This document shows positions 9,959 to 19,414 of a stretch of DNA of 56,059 bases, piece by piece. Location of the stretch: contig JAHFUP010000028.1 in assembly GCA_023265025.1 (NCBI GenBank), positions 1 through 56,059 on the forward strand, written 5' to 3'. A model generated the notes under the pieces. That model worked only from the letters and a program-made list of their open reading frames with translations. It searched no databases and was not told the origin of the DNA. The DNA comes from Acidimicrobiia bacterium. GTDB lineage: Bacteria; Actinomycetota; Acidimicrobiia; Acidimicrobiales; AC-14. Numbering within the stretch: the stretch's first letter is position 1; each line of letters begins with the position of its first letter. A program made the position numbers and the translations under genes.

Positions 9959-12896
9959 TTTCGGCGGTTCCCGCCGGGCAGAACGACAGGAAGTCGCAGC
10001 CCCGGCACCAGCGGCCGGGGGTGGCGCCGAAGCGGGACTCGGCCATGGCGTCGAGTGTCTTTGCCAGTCGGGAGCGGACGGCCGACACGGTGGCGGCGTC
10101 CCAGTCGGTGGAGACGGTCGTCGGGGGACCGCCGGCGCGCAGGTAGCAGTAGGTGGTGCGGAGGCGGTCGGGGTCGGCGGCCCAGGCGTCGATGGCGGCC
10201 AGGCCGTAGAGGTCGAGCTGGGTGCCGGCGGCCCGGTCGCCCTCGGCCGCCGGCCGACCGGTCTTGAAGTCGACCAGCTCCAGCCGGCCGTCGCGCTCGT
10301 AGACGGCGTCGATGCGGCCCCGCACGAGGTGGCCGCCGGCGACGAGCACGAAGGGCGCTTCGACCCGCACCGGATCGAGGTCGGCCCACGGGCCGGCCAG
10401 GAACGACGCCCGCATCTCGGCGGCGACGTTGGCGCCGCCCGGGATGGCGTCGGAGTCGTCGTCGCCGGCCTCGGGCTCCGGCTCGATCAGCGCCAGCTGG
10501 CGGCCGGCGCGCTGCTCGATCCAGCGGTGGATCTCGGTGCCGAGGCGGGCGGCGGCCGACGAGCGCCGGGGGAGGGGGCGGACGACCGTCCAGTAGAACT
10601 GCTTGGGGCAGCGGGCGTAGGTGACGAGCCCGGTTACCGACAGGGCCGCCGGCGCCAGGCGGGCGGCCGGCGGCACGCCGGCGTCGACAACGTCGAGCCG
10701 CAGCTGGGTCGGAGCAGCGGCGGGACGGGGCGCCACCTGGTCAGCGTACCGGCGGGCTGCCGCCCGCTGGCGCTCCTTGGCCGCCACGTCGGGGTTGACG
10801 GTGGCGGCGTCGTGGCGGAACCGCTCGGTGACCAGGTCGGTCTGCGCCGACACGAAGTCGTGGAAGTCCGACGGGCCCTGCGGCTCCTGCGGGCCGGGGT
10901 ACCAGTGGGCGGCGGAGCAGACCAGCCGGCGCCGGGCCCGGGTGCAGGCGACGTAGAGCAGCCGCCACTCCTCGTCGAGGCGCCGGCGCCGGATGACCTC
11001 CTCGATCTCCTTTTGCGTGGTGCCGGGCCACGGCGGGATGCCGTCGTCCTCCCGCAGCCACCAGGGCAGGGCCGAGGAGTTGGTGAGCGCGTTCTCGCCG
11101 GCCCGGACGTCGGGGAAGATGCGCGACGAGCCCCGCCCGGCCAGGCCCGGCACGTACACCGTGTCGAACTCCAGCCCCTTGGCCTGGTGGATGGTCATGA
11201 CCTTCACCGCGTCGGCGTCGGTGAGGTGGGCCTCGGCCAGGTCGTCGTCGGACTCGTCGAGCAGTTGGAGATACTCGACGAACGCCGGCAGGCCGGCGTC
11301 GCCCTCGACCGGGGTGAACGCCTCCGCCACGTCGAGGAACCGCAAGAGGTTCTCGCGGCCCAGCGTCCCCGACGCCGCCCACAGGCCGGTCCGCTCCACG
11401 ATCGCCTCGGTGAGGTCGAGCACCGGCATGCGGTTGGCCGCGGCCGAGAGGGCGGCCCGCTCGGACAGGAACCCGCGCAGCCGCTGCCGCGCCGCATCCG
11501 ACAGGTCGGTGATCGTCTCGACGTCGCCCAGCGCGTCCATGACGGTGATCCCGCCGGCCCGGGCGTGGCGAGTCACGGCCGCGAGGTCGCGCAGGCAGAT
11601 GCGGTAGCGCGGCCCCTGCAGTATCCGCAGCAAAGCAACGGCGGCGTCGCCGTCGGCGAGCAGCTGCAGCCAGGCCACCAGGTCGACCACTTCGGGGCGG
11701 TCGAGCAAGCCGCTGGCCCCGATCACCTCGACCGGCACGCCGGCGCCCTCGAGGGCGGCGGCGATAGTGGGGATCAGCCGGCGTTTGCGGCACAGGACAG
11801 CGGTGCCGCCGCACGGCTCACCGTCGACCATGCGCTTGGCCACGTCCTCGGCGATGGTGCCCGCCTCCTCGGCGTCATCGGCGGCGAGGAAGCACTCGAT
11901 GGTGGTGTCGGGCGCGTCGGGCGGGACGGACAGCACCTTGGGCAGCGACTCCGCGACGTTGCCCTGGATGCGGTTGGCGAGGGTCACCAGCCTCGGTCCG
12001 AAGCGGAAGGTCGTCTGGAGGGGGCGCGTGGTCACCGGCGGGAAGTGCTCGCCGAAGCGGAGGATGTTGGCCAGGTGGGCGCCCCGGAACCCGTAGATCG
12101 ACTGCATGTCGTCGCCTACGGCGGTGACACCGGCCCCGGTCGGGTACACGAGTTGCAGGAGCCGGCGCTGGGCGAAGTTGGTGTCCTGGTACTCGTCGAG
12201 GAGGACGACGGGGTGCTGCGCGTGGAGCGCCTCAGCCAGGTCCGGCCGCTCGGTGAGGAGGCGCACGGCCAGGGCGATCTGGTCGCCGAAGTCGAGCAGG
12301 CGGCGCTCGCGCTTGCGCCGGCCGTAGGCGGCGACGACCTGGCACAGCTCCCCCCGCATGGCGGCCGCCTCGCGGATCTTCGCGGTGCCGGGGCCCGCGA
12401 CGATCGCCTCGCAGTCCTCAAGCACCGCGTCGATCGGCACGAGGTGGTCGGCGCAGCGCGACGCCAGCGTAAGGGCCTGGTCGAGGAGGATCTGCGGGTA
12501 CATCGTCCTGCGGTGCTCGAAGCGGAACTCGTCGAACACGCCGTAGAGCAGCTGCCACGCCTGAGCCCGGTTGAGGATGCGGGTCTCGGGGTGGAGGTCG
12601 AGCTCGAGGGCGTGGTCGGCGACCAGTGACGCGCCGAAGGAGTGGTATGTGCCGACGGTGACGTCGGCGTCGGCCCCGAGCGCGTCGCGGACCTTGGCCT
12701 TGAGGTGGGCCGCCGCCTTGTTGGTGAAGGTGAGGCCGAGGACCTGGTCAGCGCGCACCGCGCCGGTCGACACCAGGTACAGGATCCGCTGGGCCATCAC
12801 GGTGGTCTTGCCCGTGCCGGCGCCGGCCACGAGGAGCTGGCCGCCGAGGTCGGCCTCGGCCGCGGCGCGTTGTTCGGTTGTCAGGATGAACGTCAT
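9936..12896 (-). CDS. adnB: UvrD-type helicase with RecB-family nuclease domain (AdnB-like)
   Basis: A 986-aa motor-nuclease. Superfamily 1A motifs are clear: Walker A GAGTGKTT (residues 24-32), QVLGLTFTNKAA, motif II LLDEYQDTNF near 235, QSIYGFRGA, and motif V/VI VMTIHQAKGLEFDTVYV and LLYVACTRAR. The C-terminal 250 residues carry a PD-(D/E)XK nuclease (GRIDAVYERDGRLELVDFKTG near 875). Cysteines at YARCPKQFYW and WCRGCDFLSFC suggest a Cas4/AddB-like four-cysteine iron-sulfur site. Fusion of both activities and the paired partner gene match AdnAB, the actinobacterial double-strand-break resection enzyme. It overlaps adnA by four bases (ATGA). Confidence 0.9.
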   Translation of the reverse strand: MTFILTTEQRAAAEADLGGQLLVAGAGTGKTTVMAQRILYLVSTGAVRADQVLGLTFTNKAAAHLKAKVRDALGADADVTVGTYHSFGASLVADHALELDLHPETRILNRAQAWQLLYGVFDEFRFEHRRTMYPQILLDQALTLASRCADHLVPIDAVLEDCEAIVAGPGTAKIREAAAMRGELCQVVAAYGRRKRERRLLDFGDQIALAVRLLTERPDLAEALHAQHPVVLLDEYQDTNFAQRRLLQLVYPTGAGVTAVGDDMQSIYGFRGAHLANILRFGEHFPPVTTRPLQTTFRFGPRLVTLANRIQGNVAESLPKVLSVPPDAPDTTIECFLAADDAEEAGTIAEDVAKRMVDGEPCGGTAVLCRKRRLIPTIAAALEGAGVPVEVIGASGLLDRPEVVDLVAWLQLLADGDAAVALLRILQGPRYRICLRDLAAVTRHARAGGITVMDALGDVETITDLSDAARQRLRGFLSERAALSAAANRMPVLDLTEAIVERTGLWAASGTLGRENLLRFLDVAEAFTPVEGDAGLPAFVEYLQLLDESDDDLAEAHLTDADAVKVMTIHQAKGLEFDTVYVPGLAGRGSSRIFPDVRAGENALTNSSALPWWLREDDGIPPWPGTTQKEIEEVIRRRRLDEEWRLLYVACTRARRRLVCSAAHWYPGPQEPQGPSDFHDFVSAQTDLVTERFRHDAATVNPDVAAKERQRAAARRYADQVAPRPAAAPTQLRLDVVDAGVPPAARLAPAALSVTGLVTYARCPKQFYWTVVRPLPRRSSAAARLGTEIHRWIEQRAGRQLALIEPEPEAGDDDSDAIPGGANVAAEMRASFLAGPWADLDPVRVEAPFVLVAGGHLVRGRIDAVYERDGRLELVDFKTGRPAAEGDRAAGTQLDLYGLAAIDAWAADPDRLRTTYCYLRAGGPPTTVSTDWDAATVSAVRSRLAKTLDAMAESRFGATPGRWCRGCDFLSFCPAGTAEMAAATGL

Positions 12897-15352
12897 GCCG
12901 CGCCCACCTCACGGCCTTCCCGTTGGAGGGGGCACAGGCGGTGGAACGAGCAGTTGCGGCAGGCGGCGTCGACCGACGGCTCGAACCGCTCCATGCGGAT
13001 GTCGGCCGCCGCCGCCAGCACCCGGGCCGCGGTGTTCGCCGCGTGGTCGGTCAGGATGGGCTGCTCGAACGCGTGCATCGACCGCACGTAGAGGAGCTGG
13101 AGCTGCCGGGGCGGGCCGAACGCGGTCAGCACAGGATCGAGCGTGGCGGCGAGGTGGTAGACGGCGAGCTGGATGTCGTCGGGCAGGGCCGGGGGACGCG
13201 GCTCCGTGCGACCGGTCTTGTAGTCGATGATCCGGATGCCCTCGCCGTCGGTCGCCAGGTCGACCCGGTCGATGGCGCCGACGAGGCGGACGTCGCCCAC
13301 CTCGATCTCGAACTCGTGCTCGACGGCCAGGACCTGGGCCGGGTCGAGGTGCTGGCCCTCGACCTCCCACCACAGGTCGAGCATGGCGTAGTAGTCCCGC
13401 CGGCACTCCTCGACCTGGGGCCGGTAGCGGGCGATGTCGTCGGTCCAGTGATCCACGGCGATCGCCAGCAGCGCCTCCCTGGAGTGGTCGTGCGCATGGC
13501 CGGGGCGGAGGAAGTCGGCGAGGACCTCGTGCACGAGCGACCCGAGTGCGGCCGGCGTGCCGGCGTCGTCACGGACCCGCAGGCCGTACTTGTACGCGTA
13601 CTGGAGCGGGCAGTCGTCGTAGGACGACAGCTGGGACGCCGACAACACCAGGCGGCCGCCGGGAAAGACCTCGACGGGGTTCTCGGTCAGCCGCCGTGAG
13701 GCCGGCGCCGGCCCCCGGAACGCCGGCGGGCGGGGCTCTTGGCTGTTCCAATCCTCGACGAAGCGGCTGAGGAGCACGCCGGGCTCGGGCGCGGCCGTCG
13801 CGATCAGGCGGGCGGTGGCTCGTGAGCACGCGGTCCGGAACACGTCGCGCTCGGCGGCGAGAGAGGCCTGCCGGCGCTCGGCCGGCGAGGCCGGCGACGG
13901 GTCGAACAACGACGCCCGGCCCCGGATGCGGGGCAGCCGCCCTTCCACGCAGCCGGCGACGACGACGGTGTGCCATTCACGACCCCTGGCCGCAGCGATC
14001 GAGGTGACCGTCACCGCGGCGGCGTCGGCGCCGGCGGCACCGGTCCGCCACGGGTCGGGGCCGACGTCGCCGTCGTCGAGGGCGGCGACCAGGTCCGCCA
14101 GGCGCTCGGACGGGTCCTCCTCGGCCCTGCGCTCCAGTCGGTCGAGGAAGGCGACGACGGTGTCGAGCGAGGCGTCGTCACCGGTGGCGCCAGCGACGAG
14201 GTGACCGAGCCCCCGCTCCCACACGGCGAACGCCAACGCGGCTGGCGACGTGGTGCCTGCCCGCGCCGCCAGGTCGTCGTGCAGCGCGGCGAGCGCCTCC
14301 GGGCCCAGTCCGGACAGCGGCGACATGGCCAGCCGGGTCGACGCACCATCGTCGCCCGCCACCCACCGCAGCACGTCGACGATGGCGGCGACGGCCGGGT
14401 CGCCGGTGCCGATGCCCAGGCCGGGGCCGGCGGCAACCGGGATGCCGTGGCGGCTGAGGGCGCGGGCGATGGACCGGCCCTGGCGGTGGGGGCTGCGCAC
14501 GAGGACCGCCATGCTCGACCACGCCACGCCTTCGGACCGGGCGGCCAGCAGCTCGCCGGCGACGGTCTCCGGCTCGGTCGACGGGTGGCGGCAGGTGACG
14601 ACCACCGGCGCCGCCGGGTGCCGGAACGACTCGGTGAGGGCGACGTCGTCGGCCGCCCACGGCAGCGCCGCCCCTGAGACGGCCACGGTGTCCGTCCCCG
14701 GACCGGTGATCGCGGCCAGCAGCGCCTGGAGGGCGGTGGAGCCGGCGTCGTGGTCGTCGACCAGGACGTGGTCGTACCGCTGGCGGTCGGCCAGCGCCGC
14801 CGCGGCAGCGAGCAGACCGGTGCGGTCGACCTCGCGCCGCTCGGCAAGCACGGCGTCGTACCGCGCACGGAACCGGTCGAGCTCGGCGTGCGCCCCCCCA
14901 GCGACGTCGGTCAGCGCCTCGGCCACTTCGCCGGCGAACGCGTCCCGACCGAGGTGCAGGCCGAGGTCAGGCCAGTCGGCGGGCGACTCGCCGGCGAGGA
15001 GGCGGCGCACCAACCCGCGCTGGTCCGCCGTCGAAAGCAGGCGGACCGGCCCCCGCGCCCGGGTGACAAGGTCGAACGCCACCCCGAACCAGGTGGTGAT
15101 GGGCAGGGCGTCGAACCCGCCAGACAGCGCCGGCAGCACGACGTCGCGGAACCGGATCGCCGCGGCGCGGTCGTGGCATACGACGAGCACCCTGGACGCC
15201 CGGTGACCGTCGCCGATCAGCCGGCGGTAGCGCGCCAGCAACGCAGTCGTCTTGCCGGAGCCGGGCACACCGGTGACCCGCAACGCGCCGCCGGCGTGCT
15301 CCACGATCAGACGCTGGGCCGCCGTCAATTCCACGGAACCGACAGTACCCAC
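12893..15352 (-). CDS. adnA: UvrD-like helicase with RecB-family nuclease domain (AdnA-like)
   Basis: An 819-aa partner of AdnB, shorter than the mycobacterial protein of about 1045 aa. Walker A is GVPGSGKTT (residues 29-36), but the motif II position reads VLVDDHDAG and lacks the normal DExQ box, so this motor is probably weak or inactive. The nuclease domain is intact (LVGAIDRVDLATDGEGI then IIDYKTGR near 710), with four cysteines at YDDCPLQY and CRNCSFHRLC. In AdnAB the two subunits form a heterodimer that processes DNA ends. The start is uncertain: GTG 15352 is used, but GTG 15334 is equally plausible. Confidence 0.87.
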   Translation of the reverse strand: MGTVGSVELTAAQRLIVEHAGGALRVTGVPGSGKTTALLARYRRLIGDGHRASRVLVVCHDRAAAIRFRDVVLPALSGGFDALPITTWFGVAFDLVTRARGPVRLLSTADQRGLVRRLLAGESPADWPDLGLHLGRDAFAGEVAEALTDVAGGAHAELDRFRARYDAVLAERREVDRTGLLAAAAALADRQRYDHVLVDDHDAGSTALQALLAAITGPGTDTVAVSGAALPWAADDVALTESFRHPAAPVVVTCRHPSTEPETVAGELLAARSEGVAWSSMAVLVRSPHRQGRSIARALSRHGIPVAAGPGLGIGTGDPAVAAIVDVLRWVAGDDGASTRLAMSPLSGLGPEALAALHDDLAARAGTTSPAALAFAVWERGLGHLVAGATGDDASLDTVVAFLDRLERRAEEDPSERLADLVAALDDGDVGPDPWRTGAAGADAAAVTVTSIAAARGREWHTVVVAGCVEGRLPRIRGRASLFDPSPASPAERRQASLAAERDVFRTACSRATARLIATAAPEPGVLLSRFVEDWNSQEPRPPAFRGPAPASRRLTENPVEVFPGGRLVLSASQLSSYDDCPLQYAYKYGLRVRDDAGTPAALGSLVHEVLADFLRPGHAHDHSREALLAIAVDHWTDDIARYRPQVEECRRDYYAMLDLWWEVEGQHLDPAQVLAVEHEFEIEVGDVRLVGAIDRVDLATDGEGIRIIDYKTGRTEPRPPALPDDIQLAVYHLAATLDPVLTAFGPPRQLQLLYVRSMHAFEQPILTDHAANTAARVLAAAADIRMERFEPSVDAACRNCSFHRLCPLQREGREVGAA

Positions 15353-15386
15353 CCCCTGCGACAGCGCTCAGTACCACTGAATCGCC

Positions 15387-16145
15387 TTAGTACCACAGGC
15401 CCCGGCGGAGGAGCACCTCCTTCAAGACGCTCGGGCGGTCGGTCATGATCCCGTCGACGCCGAGGTCAAGAAGGCGCTCCATCTCGACGGGGTCGTCGAT
15501 TGTCCAGACGTGGACCGGCAGCCCGACGCGATGGGCGCCGGCCATGAATCTCTTGTCGAGGATGCGCACGGGGCCCTGGCGGACGGGCACCTGGGCGCAC
15601 CCGCCGGCGAAGCCCTTGGCGGGCAGGCCGAAGCCGGCGCCGCGCAGGCGGGCGATGTCGAAGGGCCCGATGGCGGTGCACACCCTGCCTGCCGTGAGCC
15701 GCCGGAACCGGTCGAGGCGCTTGCCGGAGAACGACGCCACGCACACGCGGTCGTGGGCGGCGGTCCGCTCGATCACCTCGGCGAGAGGGGCGACCGACGC
15801 CTCGTGCTTCAGGTCGATGTTGACCCGGACATCGGGCCACGCGGTGAGGAGCTCCTCCATCAGGGGGATGCCGACGTCGCCCGGCAGCCGCGCCTGGCGG
15901 ACCGACTCCCACGGGAGCGAGGCGATCACCCCTGACCGGTCGGTGACCCGATCGAGAGCCCCGTCGTGGAAGGCGACCAGGACACCGTCGGCGGTGGCGT
16001 GGGCGTCGGTCTCGAGGTATCGGTAGCCGAGGTCGACCGCGTGCGCGAAGGCGGGCATGGTGTTCTCGGGGTGTTCGGAGGCACCGCCCCGGTGGGCGAA
16101 GGGGATCGGCCCGGGATGGTCGAGGTACGCCCAGTGAGCGGTCAC
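15387..16145 (-). CDS. Glycerophosphodiester phosphodiesterase
   Basis: A 252-aa TIM-barrel enzyme that hydrolyses glycerophosphodiesters to glycerol 3-phosphate and an alcohol. The signature FAHRGGASEHPENTMPAF gives the catalytic His-Arg and the metal Glu. LETDAHATADGVLVAFHDG supplies the second acid pair and the second catalytic His. The C-terminal VHVWTIDDPVEMERLLDLG is also typical. There is no signal peptide, so it acts in the cytoplasm. GTG 16145 overlaps the orn stop (GTGA), giving an orn-GDPD unit. Longer in-frame starts run into orn and are rejected. Confidence 0.92.
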   Translation of the reverse strand: MTAHWAYLDHPGPIPFAHRGGASEHPENTMPAFAHAVDLGYRYLETDAHATADGVLVAFHDGALDRVTDRSGVIASLPWESVRQARLPGDVGIPLMEELLTAWPDVRVNIDLKHEASVAPLAEVIERTAAHDRVCVASFSGKRLDRFRRLTAGRVCTAIGPFDIARLRGAGFGLPAKGFAGGCAQVPVRQGPVRILDKRFMAGAHRVGLPVHVWTIDDPVEMERLLDLGVDGIMTDRPSVLKEVLLRRGLWY

Positions 16146-16696
16146 TCGGCGGGCAATGCTGCGGGCGGGGCGAAAATCGTCGAGCGGTAGTGGGCCAGTT
16201 CGGCCACGCTCTCGCGGATGTCGTCGAGCGCCCGGTGCCCGCCGGCCTTGGTGGGCGCGGCCTTGTAGGCCTCCGGGTACCAGCGCCGGCACAGCTCCTT
16301 CACCGTCGACACGTCGATCGACCGGTAATGGAACCAGGCGTCCACCTCCGGGAGGTATTTGACGAGGAAGCGGCGGTCGGTGGCGATGGAGTTGCCGCAC
16401 AACGGGACGGTGCCGGCGGTGGGGATGTGCTGGCGCAGGAACTCGAGCACGGCGACGCCGGCCTGCTCCACCGACAGCGTCGTCTCGCCGACGGCCTTGG
16501 TCAGCCCACTGTCGCCGTGCATCTTGACGACGACGGGGTCCATGGCGTCGAGGGCCGCTGCCGGCGCGGACACCACGAGGTCGGGCCCCTCGGCGACGAT
16601 CGCCAGGTCGTCGTCGGTCACCAGCACGGCGATCTCGATGATGACGTCCCGGTCAGCGTCGAGGCCGGTCATCTCCAGGTCGATCCAGGCGAGCAT
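16142..16696 (-). CDS. orn: Oligoribonuclease
   Basis: A 184-aa DEDDh 3'-5' exonuclease that degrades very short RNA and pGpG. Exo I is [12 protein letters not shown] (Asp and Glu ligands). Exo II is [13 protein letters not shown], and Exo III is [13 protein letters not shown] with the catalytic His. Length and motifs match Orn closely. It is divergent from dut with only 25 bases between the start codons, so both promoters are compact and may give leaderless or near-leaderless transcripts. Orn is widespread in Actinobacteria. Confidence 0.96.
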   Translation of the reverse strand: MLAWIDLEMTGLDADRDVIIEIAVLVTDDDLAIVAEGPDLVVSAPAAALDAMDPVVVKMHGDSGLTKAVGETTLSVEQAGVAVLEFLRQHIPTAGTVPLCGNSIATDRRFLVKYLPEVDAWFHYRSIDVSTVKELCRRWYPEAYKAAPTKAGGHRALDDIRESVAELAHYRSTIFAPPAALPAE

Positions 16697-16721
16697 GCCG
16701 GCGATCGTAGGCTGGCCCCTG

Positions 16722-17159
16722 ATGCTCGACCTGCCCGTCGTCCGCCTCGACCCGGAACTGCCGCTGCCGGCCTACGCTCGCACTGGCGACGCCGGCGCCG
16801 ACCTGTTGGCTCGGGAGGACGTGATCCTCGCAGCCGGCGGGGGCCGGGCCATGGTGCCGACCGGCGTGGCGGTGGCCATCCCCGAGGGCTACGCCGGCCT
16901 CGTCCTGCCCCGCAGCGGCCTTGCGCTGCGCCACGGCGTGACGGTGGTGAACGCGCCCGGGCTGGTCGACGCCGGCTACCGCGGCGAGCTCAACGTCGTC
17001 CTGCTCAACACCGATCCGATGCAGGACTACGTCGTGCACCGAGGCGACCGGATCGCCCAGTTGGTCATCGTGGCCGTGGCGCAGGTGGCGCTCACGGTGG
17101 TGGACGAGCTGGCGGCGTCCGATCGGGGCCCAGGCGGCTTCGGCCACACCGGCCGCTGA
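16722..17159 (+). CDS. dut: dUTP diphosphatase
   Basis: A 145-aa trimeric dUTPase that hydrolyses dUTP to dUMP and pyrophosphate, keeping uracil out of DNA. All motifs are visible: motif 1 TGDAGADL, motif 2 [12 protein letters not shown], motif 3 [17 protein letters not shown], motif 4 RGDRIAQLV, and the C-terminal glycine-rich motif 5 [10 protein letters not shown]. The start ATG 16722 is chosen because upstream in-frame sequence is antisense to orn. The gene precedes tRNA-Gly. Confidence 0.96.
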   Translation: MLDLPVVRLDPELPLPAYARTGDAGADLLAREDVILAAGGGRAMVPTGVAVAIPEGYAGLVLPRSGLALRHGVTVVNAPGLVDAGYRGELNVVLLNTDPMQDYVVHRGDRIAQLVIVAVAQVALTVVDELAASDRGPGGFGHTGR

Positions 17160-17217
17160 TTTTGGGCAGGGGATGCGACTGCCGGCTGACCGCTTGCTAA
17201 CCTAGGAGGCGCAGCAC

Positions 17218-17292
17218 GCGGACGTGGCTCAGTGGTAGAGCACAACCTTGCCAAGGTTGGGGTCGCGGGTTCGAATCCCGTCGTCCGCTCCA
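17218..17292 (+). tRNA. tRNA-Gly(GCC)
   Basis: A complete cloverleaf can be drawn. The acceptor stem is GCGGACG with CGTCCGC, the D arm is GCTCAGTGGTAGAGC, and the anticodon stem CAACC/GGTTG encloses the loop TTGCCAA with anticodon GCC at 17250-17252. The T arm contains GGTTCGAATCC. The 3' CCA is encoded (17290-17292). An integrase gene follows directly, so the 3' half of this tRNA is a likely attachment site. Confidence 0.97.
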
Positions 17293-17306
17293 CAAAAGTG
17301 CAGGTC

Positions 17307-17338
17307 AGAGGCCCTCTCCGGAGGGCCTCTTCTCTTTT
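17307..17338 (+). terminator. Rho-independent terminator of tRNA-Gly
   Basis: A 10-bp perfect stem (arm AGAGGCCCTC) with a four-base loop TCCG is followed by the T-rich run TTCTCTTTT. It lies 14 bases after the tRNA CCA end and before the integrase gene. Confidence 0.9.
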
Positions 17339-17399
17339 CACGAACCAGACGTTACTCCCCAATTACGTCCCGTTACATCCATTCGCCGTGTGGGATTCC

Positions 17400-18659
17400 A
17401 TGAAGTGCATGGCGGGGAGCATGTACCTCAAGCCCTCGGGAGTGTGGGTCCTTCGGGTGTACGCCGGCCGCGACCCCCTGACGGGCAAGAAAGTCTGGAG
17501 GTCGCGGACGTTCCGAGGCACGAAGCGGGAGGCCGACCGGGCGCTGGCCGCCTTCGTCACGGAGCAGTCCTCCGCTCAGGCGCCGGCGCCGTCGAGGACC
17601 TTCGGCGAGCTGTTGGAACGCTGGTTCGAGGCAAGGTCGGGGGACTGGTCGCCGTCGACGGCGCAGCAGACCCGGTGGGTCATCAACGGCAACCTGAAGG
17701 GTTTGGCGGAACGCAAGGTGGCTTCGATCGGCGTCGAGGATCTCGACCGGTTCTACGCCGCCCTTCGCGAGCGGGGCGGACGGGGTGGCCGGCCGCTGGC
17801 CGGCTCGACGGTGGCCCGCACGCACGTCATCGTCCGGCTCGCCCTCAAGCAGGCCGTCGTGTGGGGCTGGCGGCCCGACAACCCGGCCGAGCGGGCCAAC
17901 CCCGGCCGGTACGACTCGGCGGAGATTCAGCCGCCCTCCGCCGACGACGTCCGCCGCCTGTTCGACGCCGCCTTCGAGAAGGACCACGAGCTCCTGACGT
18001 TCGTCGCTCTGGAGGCGGAGACCGGCGCCCGTCGGAGCGAGCTTGCCGCGCTCCGCTTCTCCGACTTCGGCGAGGGCACCGTGTCGATCTCACGCAGCCT
18101 GGTGATTGGCATCGACAGTGAGGAGAACCAGCGCCGCTACGCCGGCCATTACTGGCTTGCCGCCGTCCGGCGGGGCGAGAGGCCTACCGCAGTGATCGAG
18201 AAGCCGAGGCCGAAGAACCGCCGCTCGGTCCGGACGATCGCCCTGTCCGCGCCGGCCGCGCTGCTCGTCGCCGAACTGCGCGCCCAGCAGGTCGCCCGTG
18301 CTGAGGCATGCGGCATCACCCTCCCGTTGAACAGCTTCGTGTTCGCCGCCGACGTCGACGGCTCCCGCCCGATCCGCCCGGAGACGTGGACGCGCCGGTT
18401 CACCCGACTGCGGGCCGAGGTCGGTCTGGACACCGTGCGCCTCCATGACCTCCGGCACTTCGTCGCCACGACCCTGCTCGCGTCCGGCACCGACCTGGCC
18501 ACCGTCGCCGGCCGTCTCGGCCACGGCAGCGGCGGCGAGACCACCCTGGCCATCTACTGCCACTTCGTTCGCGGCGCCGCGCCGGACCCCGCCGCCGCCG
18601 CCGATCTCCTCGCCAGTCTCGTCCGTCCGCCGGCGCCGCCACCTACGGCCGAGGACTGA
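17400..18659 (+). CDS. Tyrosine-type site-specific integrase
   Basis: About 419 aa. The N-terminal arm-binding/AP2-like part (YLKPSGVWVLRVYAGRDPLT) and SAM-like core-binding domain (TFGELLERWFEARSGDWSPS) precede the catalytic domain. Catalytic residues are visible: Arg in TGARRSELAALR, His-x-x-Arg in LHDLRHFVATT, the second His in LGHGSGGETT, and the nucleophile Tyr in LAIYCHF. Its position right after tRNA-Gly implies tRNA-directed integration. ATG 17400 is used; ATG 17409 and ATG 17421 are alternatives. The 3' end overlaps the convergent excisionase-like gene by 17 bases. Confidence 0.92.
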   Translation: MKCMAGSMYLKPSGVWVLRVYAGRDPLTGKKVWRSRTFRGTKREADRALAAFVTEQSSAQAPAPSRTFGELLERWFEARSGDWSPSTAQQTRWVINGNLKGLAERKVASIGVEDLDRFYAALRERGGRGGRPLAGSTVARTHVIVRLALKQAVVWGWRPDNPAERANPGRYDSAEIQPPSADDVRRLFDAAFEKDHELLTFVALEAETGARRSELAALRFSDFGEGTVSISRSLVIGIDSEENQRRYAGHYWLAAVRRGERPTAVIEKPRPKNRRSVRTIALSAPAALLVAELRAQQVARAEACGITLPLNSFVFAADVDGSRPIRPETWTRRFTRLRAEVGLDTVRLHDLRHFVATTLLASGTDLATVAGRLGHGSGGETTLAIYCHFVRGAAPDPAAAADLLASLVRPPAPPPTAED

Positions 18660-18843
18660 TCGAGAACCCGTCGAGGCATCCGTCGATGACTGCCTGGATC
18701 GCAACGGTCGGGATGACCTTTCGCCGCCCGAGCCGCAAGCACGGCAGGTCGCCGCGCGCCGTGAGTTCGTAGATCAGATCGTCCGACACGCCCAGGACCT
18801 CGGCGGCCTCGGCGATCGACAGGACAGGCTTGGTCGGCATCAT
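18643..18843 (-). CDS. Excisionase-like helix-turn-helix protein
   Basis: A 66-aa MerR/Xis-type DNA-binding protein. The core LSIAEAAEVLGVSDDLIYEL followed by GDLPCLRLGRRKVIP matches the excisionase-family HTH (helix_turn_helix domain, often called XRE/Xis-like). Such proteins bend DNA and direct the partner integrase toward excision, or act as small regulators. It is convergent with, and overlaps, the integrase end. The start could be either of two adjacent ATG codons (18843 or 18840). Together with the integrase it marks the recombination module of a small integrative element. Confidence 0.85.
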   Translation of the reverse strand: MMPTKPVLSIAEAAEVLGVSDDLIYELTARGDLPCLRLGRRKVIPTVAIQAVIDGCLDGFSISPRP

Positions 18844-18910
18844 GCCGCCGAGTCTGAGCGCAGCACGTTGCCACAGGTGTTGCCAAAAGCGCGCGCCGCG
18901 CGCGTGCAGC

Positions 18911-19408
18911 TCAGGTTTCCAGCGCCGCCTCGATGCTGCTCACCTTCTGAACCAGCCGGGTTGGGTTGCTGGGGATCGGTTCAAACCCGAAGTGCTCGTA
19001 GAACGACGCAACACGCTTGTCGACCGCATCCACCACGACGAGCCGTGCCGCCGCGTGACGATTGGCGGCCACCGCTCGACTGAGGGCGTCCCAAAGCAAC
19101 TCCGCCCCAAGTCCTTGCCCTTGCAGCGACAGGTCAAGGGCGAGTCGGGCCAGGAGGATCGCCGGGATGACGTTCGGACTGCCGCGACCGATGCGCTTGG
19201 TCAGCGACTCCCTCGCGACCAGGTGTGCGGCAAGGGTGAAGTAGGCGACGACGACTCCGTCGCCCGCGTGCCAGACGAACGTGCGTCCCGTGTTCATTGC
19301 GCTCGCGTGCAGTGCGTGATCACGCAGCCAGAGATTGAGGTCGACGTTGCCCGAGTCGAAGCTCGTCTTGTCGTGATGCTCCCGAAGCGCCTCGGAGGTG
19401 AATGCCAA
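18911..19408 (-). CDS. GNAT-family acetyltransferase toxin (TacT-like)
   Basis: A 165-aa GNAT domain. The acetyl-CoA pyrophosphate loop is LQGQGLGAELL, the conserved beta-strand is ARLVVVDAVD, and the C-terminal FYEHFGFEPIP is typical. The N-terminus (SFDSGNVDLNLWLRDHA) is characteristic of toxins that pair with DUF1778 antitoxins and acetylate aminoacyl-tRNA to block translation. It starts six bases after the antitoxin stop, in the usual antitoxin-toxin order. Function as a toxin is inferred from family and context. Confidence 0.9.
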   Translation of the reverse strand: MAFTSEALREHHDKTSFDSGNVDLNLWLRDHALHASAMNTGRTFVWHAGDGVVVAYFTLAAHLVARESLTKRIGRGSPNVIPAILLARLALDLSLQGQGLGAELLWDALSRAVAANRHAAARLVVVDAVDKRVASFYEHFGFEPIPSNPTRLVQKVSSIEAALET

Positions 19409-19414
19409 GTGGGA

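Noticed and set aside
10329-12629. 766-aa plus-strand frame opposite adnB
   Set aside because: Antisense shadow of a gene with complete helicase and nuclease motifs.
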